Source of the DNA: Tigriopus japonicus
Taxonomy: Eukaryota; Arthropoda; Copepoda; Harpacticoida; Harpacticidae
Direction of reading: 5' to 3'
DNA length: 64,000 nt
Assembly (NCBI GenBank): GCA_010645155.1
Contig: JAAGOF010000182.1
Coordinates: 1 to 64,000 of the forward strand
Position 1 is the stretch's first letter. Each line of letters starts with the position of its first letter. The notes beneath the pieces are model-generated. The model ran no database searches. It was not told the DNA's origin and was given only the letters and a program-made list of their open reading frames with translations. Positions 21,925 through 31,917 of this stretch are shown in pieces. The position numbers and the translations under genes are program-made.

Positions 21925-22295
21925 AGGAGTTAGATCAAGAGGTTTGTTCTCGACTCCTTGTAGTTGGCGACTTCAATTTTCCGGCTAGCATTGTAAAGTG
22001 GGAGGTTAGTCCGGATGGGTACATTCCCATTTCGAACACAGCATCGCTGTCTTTTGAAAAATTGGAAGGGTTTGCGATCTTGCGTAATCTCTCTCAACAC
22101 GTTGGTGTAGCAGGTTCAAATCCATTTGTTGCAGCTAGACTTCAAAACAAGTTGGATGTTGTCCAAGCTAAGATTAGGGCCTCCATTGATTCTGATCACA
22201 TAAAAAAGGAAAGTAGGATGATACATGAGGTCAACATTAATCCAAAGGCACTTTTCTCTTTTGCAAATACAAAGAGAAAAATGAATCATCCGGTA
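21925..22295 (+). pseudogene. Non-LTR copy B, endonuclease and linker fragment
   Basis: Plus-strand reading gives VVGDFNFPASIVKWEVSPDG, the same family as copy A. After an internal deletion comes the linker before reverse transcriptase (INPKALFSFANTKRK). The frame is cut at 22295 by Gypsy-2 and resumes in phase at 27130. Earlier endonuclease residues and all reverse transcriptase are missing. Confidence 0.8.
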
Positions 22296-22298
22296 GTA

Positions 22299-23983
22299 AA
22301 ACACCCGCAATTGAGATGTGCTAATTGATCTGGTTGGTGGTCGAGGTTTTTGTCAGATTGTACTACTACTCCGGAATTTTGGGTCGATTCATCTTGGTTT
22401 GGCGAGTTAGGAATCAATTGGACGGTTTCGTCAAAGCTCACCCTTGGCTTTTTCTTTATAGGGTCAACCCTCCCAAATCCCAAACGGTCAGGAGGTCGGT
22501 GCAATCGACAGGGGCGTGTAGTAGGTGCATTCACGAGGGTTCTGTCTGAGAATTGGTCGGTCCTGAGCTCGTCAAGAGCCTTGTCAAGAATTTCTGTTGA
22601 CCGTGGACTTGGTTTATAAAATTCGAGGGAAGGTGTGGCGGATGAGAGGGTACTCCCACTTGCTGAAGGATGTGTTGATGAGCTCGTTGATTTGTTTGTG
22701 GGCTCCGGGTCTTTCGGGAATCTTTGTCGTTCATCGTCTTGGTCATCAAGCCAAATGGGAAATTTCATGGAATCGTAATTGGTTGGAGTTCGGTGCTGAA
22801 GGCCTTTTGGGATAACCTTCATATCATCTTCGTGGCGAATGTACATCTGGTTTGTGACCTCGTTGCGCACAAGAAACGTGCCGTATCCTTCTTGGTTAAG
22901 GATGCAGTGAGGATCGGGCTTAAATTTGGGTGAAAACTTTGAGCTTCTATTGTGGTTGCGTAGGATCACCCATTCACCAATTGACATAGACGAGGGTTTT
23001 ATTTTGGCTCGGTCATTAAATTGCCTTGCTACCCAATGACGGTGGCTGTGATCACGGGTTCTCGCAAGTTTAGCTTCATTCTTGGATATTCCAGGGATGA
23101 CGAAAAGATCAGATCTGTAAGATGAGAACATTAGGGCACTTGGGGGAATTTTGGTTACTGGGTGTGGGGTTGTTCTATAAGCCCTCAAACAGCTTAACAG
23201 CGCCTCCTTCATAGATCTTTTTGACTTCTCACAAGTTTGAAATGTTTTTTTTAGAACTTTCATAAAGGTTTCTGCTGGATTAGCTCGGGGATGATGTGGC
23301 GCTGTATATGAATGCTTAATGTCAAAACGTTGACAGAACGTTCTGAACTCAGATGATTGGAACGCAGGACCATTATCTGATCTTTGTTTGAGTGGGAATC
23401 CATATGTGGTATACACTTCTGTGAGGGCAGAAATAGTTTCTGTTGCACTGGTAGTTCGGACAAAGACAGCAGCTGGGAAGCGTGAAAAGTCACACCTTAC
23501 TACAAGAATGTAGGTGTTGTTGGGCATGGGACCAAAGTGGTCTATAGACACTGCCTCCCAAGCACGTTTTGGCGTGGAATGCGATCGTTGTTCAATCTTC
23601 ATTGCTTTTTACGTGGTTATCAAACATTCCTCACAGTTGAGAACGTATCTCTCAATATCTCGGTCCATGCCGGGGAACCATGCTACAGTTCTCAGCCGTC
23701 TCTTCATGGATGATGTGCCCAGGTGCGAGCCACCATGAGCCAAGGCAATGCACCTGTTTCGAAGCTTCTCTGGGATGAGGACCCGGGACCCTCGGAGGAT
23801 GTTCCCACCTTCGGATATCGTTAACTCGCTAAAAATCCTTTTAAATGGGTCGAGGAGCTTGCCAGAAACATTAGGGATTTCTCCTCTTAATATTGCCTTT
23901 TTTAGAGCCTTGATCTGTTTATCACAGGAAGCGAATTGGTTCACAACTGGTGGAGTGATTGCTGCAAACACATCACCATTCAA
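22299..23983 (-). pseudogene. Gypsy-2 integrase region
   Basis: The minus strand encodes an H2C2 zinc module (HGGSHLGTSSMKRR ... CEECL). One in-frame TAA at 23609-23611 follows, then the core VSIDHFGPMP, SDNGPAF and NPAETFMK, giving Asp, Asp and Glu of the D,D-35-E triad, and a chromodomain-less C-terminal part. All catalytic residues are present and the frame is the same on both sides of the stop. The C-terminus overlaps the 3' LTR. It would join cDNA ends to host DNA. Confidence 0.85.
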
Positions 23984-24065
23984 GGTAGCATATATGACCT
24001 TCTCAATCTCTTGTGTTGATTCTAGATCTTCAGGGTGAAGTTGGTTCAGTGGTGTAACATTTCTA

Positions 24066-24709
24066 CTAAAAAAAATCAGCTGGGTTGGTTTTTCCAGGTC
24101 TCCAGATCATTTTGTAAGATACATCCTGGTGTCTGAGGAGGATGCGATCAGTGCGGATTGATCCTGGTCGAGTACCACGGAATATTGGGAGAAGTGGTTT
24201 GTGATCCGTGATCACAGTAACATTGGGGTTGGCAACGAGATATATTTTCATTTTCTTGAGGCCATGATCTACAGCCATGGCTTCTAGATCGATCTGAGGG
24301 TACCTTTTCTCCACTGTTGTTGTGGCTCGTGATGATATTGCCACCGTTTCTAAATTGTCGTTGGCGACACCCTGACAGAGGATTGCACAGAGCCCATCTC
24401 TGTGAGCATCAACGAACAGAAATGTTTTTTTTGTTATGTCAAAATATGTCAAGCATGCTTTTTCATGCAACGAGTTTCTCAACTTGTCGAACTCCTTTTG
24501 GTGTTCCGAAGTCCATTCAAATTTGGCGTGCTTCAAGGTCAGTGAACGTAAGAGAGGAGTCTCCCTAGCAATGAAGGGAATGAAATCTGCATTCGATCTG
24601 GCCATGCAAAGAAATGAGACGAGTTCTTCCTTTGATCTTGGCACCGGTGCTTCCCTGAGGTTCCTAACCTTTTCTGGATCAGGTTTTACTCCTTTGCTGG
24701 ATATCCGCA
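24066..24709 (-). pseudogene. Gypsy-2 RT thumb and RNase H
   Basis: The frame resumes after a 58-bp insertion with SSKGVKPDPEKV, then the RNase H region FLFVDAHRDGLCAIL and VITDHKPLLPIF, ending PADFF and a stop. The stop arises from a run of eight T at 24068-24075; with seven the frame would continue into the integrase, so it looks like a one-base slippage. Confidence 0.82.
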
Positions 24710-24767
24710 TACCCCAAAACTCCCCAAAATAACAAACATACATTATACATACAAGGTATAAACAAAA

Positions 24768-25539
24768 TACCCCAAAACTCTTTGCCAAAGATACATTTCT
24801 CAGGATTTAATGTCATTCCCGTGTGGAGAAGGCGTTCAAGGAATAGGCGTAGGGAGTGATCATGATTCTTCTTGTTTGTTCCTGCGATCACAATGTCATC
24901 ATGGACGGCATGCAACCCCGGTATATCACTAAATGTCGTCCTGATGGCCCGCATGAATTCGCCTGAAGCAGGCTTTACTCCCATGGGTAATCTCTTAAAG
25001 TGGAAAAGATCTGTACCCACACGGAAAACAGTAAGAGGTCGTGATTCTTCAGCAAGTGCCAATTGATGAAACGACGACTTGAAGTCAAGTTTTGAAAAGT
25101 ACTTGCAACCCACTAATTCCGCTTTGATGGATTCGATTGTGGGAATAGGGACGTGGGTATCTATCAGGCTTTTGTTGAGATTTCTAAGATCAATCGTGAT
25201 CCTAATCTCCCCATTGTCTTTGGGAGCGACTTGTATGTTGCTAACCCATGGTGATGGTCCTTGGTGGTATTCAATGATATCATCCAGCAACATTTGTTGA
25301 ACGGCTTGGTCTACCTTAGCTTTGAGATGAAAGGCAACATATCGGGGGGCACATGCAACAGGCTTGGGGTTATCATTTAGGTGTAAATAAACCTTATGGC
25401 CCTCCAATAACCCTACTCCCTCAAAGACAGGCCGATATTTACTCACATAGGGGTTTCCTGATTGCGTCATCACCTCCTGTATGGCTTGGATAGCGGCATC
25501 ATCACCAGAACGAAACAGAGGTAGATTTATGGTAATAAT
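24768..25539 (-). pseudogene. Gypsy-2 reverse transcriptase core
   Basis: This follows the gag-protease frame in the same phase after TGA at 25540-25542. It contains YFSKLDFKSSFHQL, HFKRLPMGVKPASGEF and the active-site box V-H-D-D (24906-24895), again lacking Tyr. It is broken at its end by a 45-bp insertion flanked by the 13-bp duplication TACCCCAAAACTC (24710-24722 and 24768-24780). Confidence 0.85.
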
Positions 25540-26862
25540 TCAAAGGGAAACACATGTCTCACAAGATATCAGAGGCAACATTGGGCGAGAGGGCGTGTCT
25601 TCAACCACGTACCATTTAGTAGCAAGAGTCACGTTGTTCCAAGTAACATCACAAGTTCCCTCTCCCAATGGGAAGATGGGATCCGATGAAGCGCCATATG
25701 GCTTGATACGAATGTTTGTAGGTTTGATTGAGTTCAGAAGAGATCGGGGTGCGAGCCTTTTTGGAATAACGTTTATTTGGGCCCCAGAATCTGCCACGCC
25801 CCAAAGTTGGGATCCGTTCAGAGTAAATTTGACCTGAGGCGTGGATACGGATTGTCGTAGGGAGGGTTTGACCATGAACACTTCAAGGTATCGGATTTCT
25901 TCTTCCTCCTCTGACGTAATAGCATCGTCCTCATCCTTAAGTATTTTATCCTGGTCGTTTGTGGCTGCTCGGACTTGTTTTGAACGTCTGTTTAAAGACT
26001 TGGGCCTGGTCTTGGATGATGCTCTTTTTGCCCACTGGGAAGCCTTGCAGACAATAGCCAAGTGACCGAATTTATTGCAAAAGGAGCAGGTTTTGTTTCT
26101 TGCTGGACACGAATCCAATGGATGCCATGTTTTAGAGCCACACCTGAAGCACTTGAAGGTATTGGGTTGAGATGCAGCCTTAAGTCGGGAAGCCTTAGAG
26201 TACGGCCCTGAAATCCTCATAACTTCACATTCTCTATGTAAAGAAAATGCAGAAGATCCATTTGTAACCGAGTTCGAGGCCACTGCTGAGTCCTCAAACA
26301 GCATGCCATTGGCAACGATTTCGTCAAACGACCAGTTCTTTTGGATCGTTGCATCCCTCAAATTGCGGTCAGTTGTACCCAAAACCAATTGGATTTTGGC
26401 GACTAATTTTATGGGATTGCCCTCATGAAAATCTTCCTTTTCAAAACCACACAATGCCGCTTGTCTGCGGCAACGTTCCGCAAACTTGGAGATTGGTTCG
26501 CCTGGTTCCTGAGCCAAAGAACGGAGCTGAACGATCGCTTGCCAGCGAGAAGACTTTGGCTGATAGTGCCGTTTCAATGATTGAACGATCACTTCAAACG
26601 TCTTGTTGTCATCTGCACGGGCATTCGGACAAAGAGTGTCGATATCATCCAAGCCATTTTCCCCAATAAACCACAGAAGTTTCTTCTTTTTGGTCTTCGC
26701 ATACTTTTCCAAGCCTCTAGCATCGTCTGGTCCGGGTTCGTCCAAAATGTGGTCAATGAAGATTTCGAAGCGCTCTATCCATTTGTCGAACGCTACGGCT
26801 ACGTCCGATCCATGATCACTGGGGTTAAATGGTAATTGTCCAATAGAAGGTAGGGGGTCCAT
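25540..26862 (-). CDS. Gypsy-2 gag and protease
   Basis: The ATG at 26862 opens 440 codons. A gag region (RWQAIVQLRSLAQEPGEP, then SKFAERCRRQAALCGFE) precedes two zinc knuckles (CFRCGSKTWHPLDSC and CSFCNKFGHLAIVC), an acidic linker (EEEEEI) and an aspartic protease with GVADSGAQINVIP. The Asp-Ser-Gly active site is intact. The frame ends in TGA at 25540, directly before the reverse transcriptase in the same frame. That is either a C-to-T decay of CGA or a read-through stop. The frame upstream of the ATG is also open. Confidence 0.82.
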   Translation of the reverse strand: MDPLPSIGQLPFNPSDHGSDVAVAFDKWIERFEIFIDHILDEPGPDDARGLEKYAKTKKKKLLWFIGENGLDDIDTLCPNARADDNKTFEVIVQSLKRHYQPKSSRWQAIVQLRSLAQEPGEPISKFAERCRRQAALCGFEKEDFHEGNPIKLVAKIQLVLGTTDRNLRDATIQKNWSFDEIVANGMLFEDSAVASNSVTNGSSAFSLHRECEVMRISGPYSKASRLKAASQPNTFKCFRCGSKTWHPLDSCPARNKTCSFCNKFGHLAIVCKASQWAKRASSKTRPKSLNRRSKQVRAATNDQDKILKDEDDAITSEEEEEIRYLEVFMVKPSLRQSVSTPQVKFTLNGSQLWGVADSGAQINVIPKRLAPRSLLNSIKPTNIRIKPYGASSDPIFPLGEGTCDVTWNNVTLATKWYVVEDTPSRPMLPLISCETCVSL

Positions 26863-27129
26863 CCTGGGGTCCGGATTCGATTCCACTCCCGTCAGCCAGT
26901 AAAACACCCGCCATTGAGATGATATAGAACCTATTTATTAAACACAGAACTTTGTAGTAGGACAGGACATGGCATTGTTTATTTATAGACCTTACCCCCT
27001 GCCTTCCTTCAGAGCGAGCGTCTTCATCGAACTGACCATTGGGAGTACAAAGTACTAGATATTGCGTTAGTTTGGTGGTGCTAATTGATCTGGTTGGTGG
27101 TCGAGGTTTTTGTCAGATTGTACTAGGTA

Positions 27130-27195
27130 GTACCTTTTGAGGTCGACGGTAAAACCGTCAATGGTAATGAGGTTTTGGCCAATATGTTTAGAGAT
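27130..27195 (+). pseudogene. Non-LTR copy B, continuation
   Basis: The plus frame continues from 22295 with PFEVDGKTVNGNEVLANMF, a typical segment just before non-LTR reverse transcriptase. It is then cut by the hAT element at 27196. After that element only a few codons of this frame remain (to about 29030) before Gypsy integrase sequence begins. Confidence 0.75.
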
Positions 27196-29006
27196 CAGAC
27201 CTGTTCAAGATACTTTGAAAAAGTATCTAGATAAGATAGTATTTTCCGCAAAGCATCTAGATAAAGATAGTTTAAGATACTTTCCTGAAAAAGTATCTAG
27301 ATAAAGATACTTTAAGATACTTTCCCGAAAAAAATATCTAGATAAGATACTTCAAGATACTTTTCACAAAACGTATCTATATAAGATACTTCAAGATACT
27401 TTTCACAAAACGTATCTATATAAGATACTTCTAGATACTTTTCTTCATTATGCATAATGTCAAATTATTTGTGCATTATGCACATTGAAAGTGGATGTAT
27501 TATACATGTTAAGACTTGAGGGTGGACGCATTATGCACATTGAGAGTGGATGCATTATGCACCCTTCCTCAAAGTGGATAATGAATGCATCCTCAGATTC
27601 CTCACTCAATGTGCATAATGTGTCCACTCTCAAGTCTCAACATGCATAATAGGTCAGATGTTTTGTGTATTCCAAGGTGTGCTAGCAAAGTTGACTTCGA
27701 GGCAACTTCAAGTCAGTTTCAGCCGTTTTGTTGATAGCATAAGCTTTCTTGAATCAGAAGTACACCAAGCAACTCATGAAAAAGAGAAGTGTACCACCGG
27801 TGCCAAGGTGCAACAAGTAGATACGTCAACAATTTTCCAACGCTCATATGTTTAGCATGCACAAACATGTGCCAGTTCCATTGACTTCAAGTAAACTTCT
27901 AGCAAGCTGGGTCGCTATTTGGGCTTAGCATCAGGTTTAATTGATGAGAAGTTCTCCGAGAAGCACGCCTAGAGAGGAGCATTCCAACGTTGTGGAAGCA
28001 CTCCCATTTGAATACTTCAACGCTGATCAATCGAACTGCAAGCGAACTTCCTTCCAGTGTTTCCTTAAATTAGCTGCCAAAATGTGCATGCTCCTGTGAG
28101 ATTAATCAATGTTTTGAGTTGAATGGAGTAATATGAAATAAAGAAGGAGAGATGTGGAATAGCTGAATCAGCGGGCAATTAGTGTTTCGAGAGGATGAAT
28201 TTACGATCATAGATGTAGAGGCACTTCTAGGTTGGAATGAGAGACTTACGTTTCAAAATGGCAGCTGTCTCAACAAAACCAGCCATTTGAACTACGAAGT
28301 GTCCCAACAAGTACACTTTCTAGAGTTGCCATCAAAACATATGCTCACACCATTTACTTGAACTGGACGATTCATATTGCGTTTGGCACGATTTGTCAAA
28401 ATTGCACCCAACAAACTATCAGAGTGCCACAAGTTCAAATTGAATTAGTATATGAAATCACTGAATGCGATTTGGTTGGGTTGCAGAAATCTTCAAAGGA
28501 GTTGTGTTTATAAAGTTAATGAAAAGTTTACTCTCAAGTAGACTTTGGAGCATACCTTCAAGTAAACTAGCAAGCATTCCGAGACCAATACAACCAAAAC
28601 ATATGACCTATTGTATCCACTTTCAATGTACATAATGCACAAGTAATTTGACATTATGCATTATGAAGAAAAGTATCTAGAAGTATCTTATCTAGATACT
28701 TTTTGGGAAAATGCATAATGCATACTAAACAATGCCAATGGATGCTTTAACACAAAAGATTGAGAGAACACATTATCTAGATAAAGATAGTTCAAGATAT
28801 TTTTCCAAAAAAAGTATCTAGATAAAGATATTTCAAGATAGTTTTCCGAAAAAAGTATCTAGATAAAGATAGTTAAAGATACTTTCCCGAAAAAAAGTAT
28901 CTAGATAAAGATACTTTAAGATACTTTCCCGAAAAAAGTATCTAGATAAAGATAAACCATCTTTTATCTTTATCTTTTATCTAGATAAGATAATTGAACA
29001 GGTCTG
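27196..29006. mobile_element. hAT-type element with subterminal TATCTAGATA repeats
   Basis: Perfect 13-bp inverted ends CAGACCTGTTCAA / TTGAACAGGTCTG bound 1,811 bp. They are flanked by the exact 8-bp duplication TTAGAGAT (27188-27195 and 29007-29014), which fits nTnnnnAn. At least four to six copies of a word like AAGTATCTAGATAAAGATAC stand near each end. Further in are repeats around GGATGCATTATGCAC. A family F element (27649-28611) is nested in the middle. No coding region was found. Confidence 0.92.
27649..28611. mobile_element. Miniature transposon family F, copy 2 (nested)
   Basis: Same family and orientation as 14176-15149. TA stands outside the left end but TG outside the right, so the duplication is imperfect here. 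It is inserted within the TGCATAAT-rich middle of the enclosing hAT element. Confidence 0.75.
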
Positions 29007-29018
29007 TTAGAGATCAGT

Positions 29019-30041
29019 TCTCAAGCCATAATTGACCTCCTTCATACCAGCCACTCTGGAATTGCAAAGACGTGTGAGCTTGCCAAGCAACTCTATATTA
29101 CCAATGAAGTGAAACTCCGGATTTCTCGTTGTCAAAAGTGCGCTTCACTCCTACCATCCCAACAATACGAGCCGCTTGCTTCATCTATAGGCGCCGTGAT
29201 TAGACCCATGGAGAAAGTTTCTGTAGATCTGTTTGATCTTTGTGGGCAGACGTTCCTACTCATGGTCCAATTTAGTGGCTTCCCGTTCGTAACACGACTG
29301 ACCTCAAGATCGACTACGGCAATTTGCGATGTTCTCTTACGGTGGTTTTGTGAAGTGGGCTTACCTGAGGCTGTAAAATCAGACAATGGACCCCAATTCC
29401 GTGGACCTTTTGCCGATTTCTGTGAAAGATTCCATATCAAGCACGAAACATCGTCCCCATATAATCCCCGTAGCAATGGCCTGGCAGAGGCGGCTGTCAA
29501 GTCCATCAGGAATCTCCTCAAAAAGTATGATGGAGTTTTGGGGGAAACATTTCGTGAGGCTCTCCTTGCCCGGCGAGCTACACCCAGAACCGATGGGTTT
29601 TGCCCAGCATATGGATTCTTTGGGCGTACGTTGAGAACGCGTCTTCCGGATGTACGGCCTCCCGCACCAAGTGCTCCTGGTTTTGCTGAAGCTCGTCAAT
29701 TTGCTGCCAAAATAGCATGTGAAAAAGCCGGTGGCCAAAATTTGCGTACTCTCGCCATTGGTGAGCGAGTGCACTTCCAACATCCTATTGATGGAGTTTG
29801 GCATGATGGTGGAGTTGTCGTGTCCACACATGAACTGGGGCGCTTATATGAAATTGATACCCCAGCCGGCAGATTTCGTAGAAATCGTGTAGACTTCTGC
29901 GTCCTTCCTCATCCCAAGATGTTCGTGCCGATAAAGCAGAGGAGCCATTCATTAACCAAGAACCAAAGGTTGAAGTCTTCTTCCCTCGACGTGGTTCTCG
30001 CCTACGTCAGAAAACTGTTCGTTTTGCGGCTTAGGTATTGA
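29019..30041 (+). CDS. Gypsy-4 integrase C-terminal half of pol, 5'-truncated
   Basis: The plus frame is open from about 29019, without a true start because upstream pol is missing. It has the zinc module (LLHTSHSG ... RCQKCASL), the core with VSVDLFDL, KSDNGPQF and SNGLAEAAVKS (Asp, Asp, Glu), and a C-terminal domain with GERVHFQHP and RFRRNRVDF. It joins directly to non-LTR copy B near 29015-29030 without an LTR. A polypurine tract and LTR-like start follow at 30185. The listed frame is uninterrupted, so this piece decayed little after truncation. Confidence 0.82.
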   Translation, partial: SQAIIDLLHTSHSGIAKTCELAKQLYITNEVKLRISRCQKCASLLPSQQYEPLASSIGAVIRPMEKVSVDLFDLCGQTFLLMVQFSGFPFVTRLTSRSTTAICDVLLRWFCEVGLPEAVKSDNGPQFRGPFADFCERFHIKHETSSPYNPRSNGLAEAAVKSIRNLLKKYDGVLGETFREALLARRATPRTDGFCPAYGFFGRTLRTRLPDVRPPAPSAPGFAEARQFAAKIACEKAGGQNLRTLAIGERVHFQHPIDGVWHDGGVVVSTHELGRLYEIDTPAGRFRRNRVDFCVLPHPKMFVPIKQRSHSLTKNQRLKSSSLDVVLAYVRKLFVLRLRY

Positions 30042-30184
30042 GATTATGAGCAAAGATGATCAAAATTCATGAATGATGATTGCTCGTCGTTAAATTCAGC
30101 CCATTTTAACTGGAACTCCACGTTGTAATATGTTTACTGTCTCTTTAATCACAGTTTATATTGGAAACCAGTTGGCTCCCAAGT

Positions 30185-30370
30185 AGGGGGGGGGATTGTT
30201 AGGATATTATATTATTTTTATTTGTTCCTTGCCCAATAATTGTCGGGATGTTGTGATAATCGTCACGCAAGTGAGGAGAGGAACGACGTAGAGATTTATC
30301 TTTGACAAATACAACTGACTTGGATTTTGTGCATTAAGTGATTCAATCATAATTGTTTGATCACATAACA
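30185..30370 (+). repeat. Gypsy-4 polypurine tract and candidate 3' LTR
   Basis: AGGGGGGGGGA (30185-30195) is followed by TTGTTAGGATATTA. A possible LTR runs from TGTTAGG (30198) to CACATAACA (30370), with matching TGTTA/TAACA termini. No 5' LTR is available for comparison, so the right end is uncertain. The following 30371-30640 shows nothing recognisable. Confidence 0.45.
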
Positions 30371-30836
30371 ATGTGCTTGAAAAAGTCAGATGAAACCGAT
30401 GGCCATGCATGCTTTTGATTTGCAAACCATGCAGAGTAACTGTTCATATGAAGAGCGAAATACATACAATAATGCATGACTTGTGCTAAAAACGCTTTGT
30501 TTTCAAAGATTGGCCCCTTCAAGAGTGAGTGTATGTATTCAAGTTTAATAAGTTTGTTTTGGTTAGTTTTGGTCACGCTGGTGCAAATGGGTGTGTGAAC
30601 AATCTACGGACTTTGGGACGGATACAGCAGGTAGCACGTTAACCCCAGGTATTCCGAGTGAACGCCCTAGGCACAATTAAGGTCAGACCTCGCCAAATTA
30701 CACCATCTAAAAGTCTAAACTCCATCCAACAACTCGAAACGGGCTTTGAAAAATCCCGGTCGGAGCCACAGATGAGTCAACTATTTGTTTACGAGCAAGA
30801 ATTGGGCGGATTCAAAAACACAAGGAAAACCCGAAA

Positions 30837-31731
30837 ATGAAAGGTAGAAAAGCTGCCACTACGAGTGGAAATGGGAAGCGGGTGAATTCATCCCCACTGT
30901 CCACTGAACCAAAGGATACAAAAAAAAAATAAAACATCAGAAAAAGTGGTGGGTTCTTTGGATGGCTCATTCACTGGTGATCAGTGCGATGAGGACAACA
31001 TACAAGCTATTGATAATGATGGCGATAATGATCCAGTCCAGGACATATTTGATCAAGTCGATGGAGTCTTGAAGAGAGAAGGAAAAATGAGTGATGTGGA
31101 GTTTCAGAAGGCTTTTTTTGGAGTCTTCCGAGCAATGTATTGCAGATTGAAGAGGGAAAACTCCAATCAAAAGGACGAATTGGCAATGCTCCGTAAAAAA
31201 GTCCAAGCGCTTGAGGATGCGAAGTTTCATGTTGACTGCCAAGAAGCTAAACGCGGTGTTTTAGTCTGGAATCTTCCATCCATCCTTACTGATGACAATG
31301 TCAAGGGGTCCCCTGAATCACTTCGAAATTATGTCGGGATGGTTGCTCGAGGGGCATATCTGGAGAGTGAGTCAATAGACTTTGTACGGAGGATTAGGCC
31401 GTCGCGAATGGCCGAAAAAAAAGCTCTGGACTCCAACACTGAATTGAAGAAGCCGGTGCTTATACGTTTCCGGACAAGTGTCGAGAAGTTCCAGTTCCTT
31501 AAAGGGTTGCTGAATGCAAACCTAAAGGGAGAAAGATATTCTCAGGAGTATCCCCTCCATCTAAAGGAAAAAGCGATGATGCTAGAGGGAGTAGCGTATG
31601 CTTTGAGAAAAGAAAAAAACGGGACGAAGACACGTGTAGCATGGCAAGGAGACAATCTAGTCCTCAAGAGCAAACAGCCTGGAGAAACAATTTTCAAGGA
31701 AGTTCCTCAAAACAAATGGCCGGTGCAATAA
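30837..31731 (+). CDS. Non-LTR ORF1 protein (coiled coil, RRM-like, C-terminal domain)
   Basis: The long frame from 30946 encodes 261 residues but begins with GTG, inside coding-like sequence. The ATG at 30837 opens a basic N-terminus whose frame would join it if the A10 run at 30920-30929 had nine A, so this copy is probably frameshifted there. After an acidic start comes a predicted coiled coil (RLKREN ... AMLRKKVQALEDAK). Then follow an RRM-like start RGVLVWNLP, a segment VLIRFRTSVEKFQFLKGLL and a basic C-terminal domain (VAYALRKEKNGTKTRV), the layout of L1-type ORF1 proteins that bind element RNA. Identification is by layout, not by search. Confidence 0.65.
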
Positions 31732-31917
31732 CTATAAGCTACAAATTGTTTCATTGAAAGCTTCGTTTTTACTAAAAAGACTCACGATTATATGCAATGA
31801 TATGAAAAAGTCCTGCTTACCGTACCCTAGTTGTTTTTGTATGTACATCGGGTTGCATGGACGTGATCAAAATTATTATTGTAAGGTGCAGAGATATTAG
31901 GGGGTACTGGCTCATAA

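Larger units (their letters stand above)
22296..27125 (-). mobile_element. Gypsy-2: full-length Ty3/Gypsy insertion with unequal LTRs
   Basis: A 4.83-kb insertion sits in non-LTR copy B. The target duplication is GGTA (22292-22295 and 27126-27129); identity extends to GGTAGTA because the LTR end also reads GTA. The 5' LTR is 26899-27125 (227 bp). The 3' LTR is 22296-22365 (70 bp), identical in its outer parts but lacking about 157 internal bases. The primer binding site TGGCTGACGGGAGTGG (26898-26883) resembles the 3' end of a tRNA-Leu. The pol frame runs into the 3' LTR. Internal coding is damaged at four places. Confidence 0.85.

Noticed and set aside
26863..26907. Gypsy-2 gag start at 26907
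   Set aside because: That codon is GTG and lies over the LTR end and primer binding site; the first ATG is at 26862.
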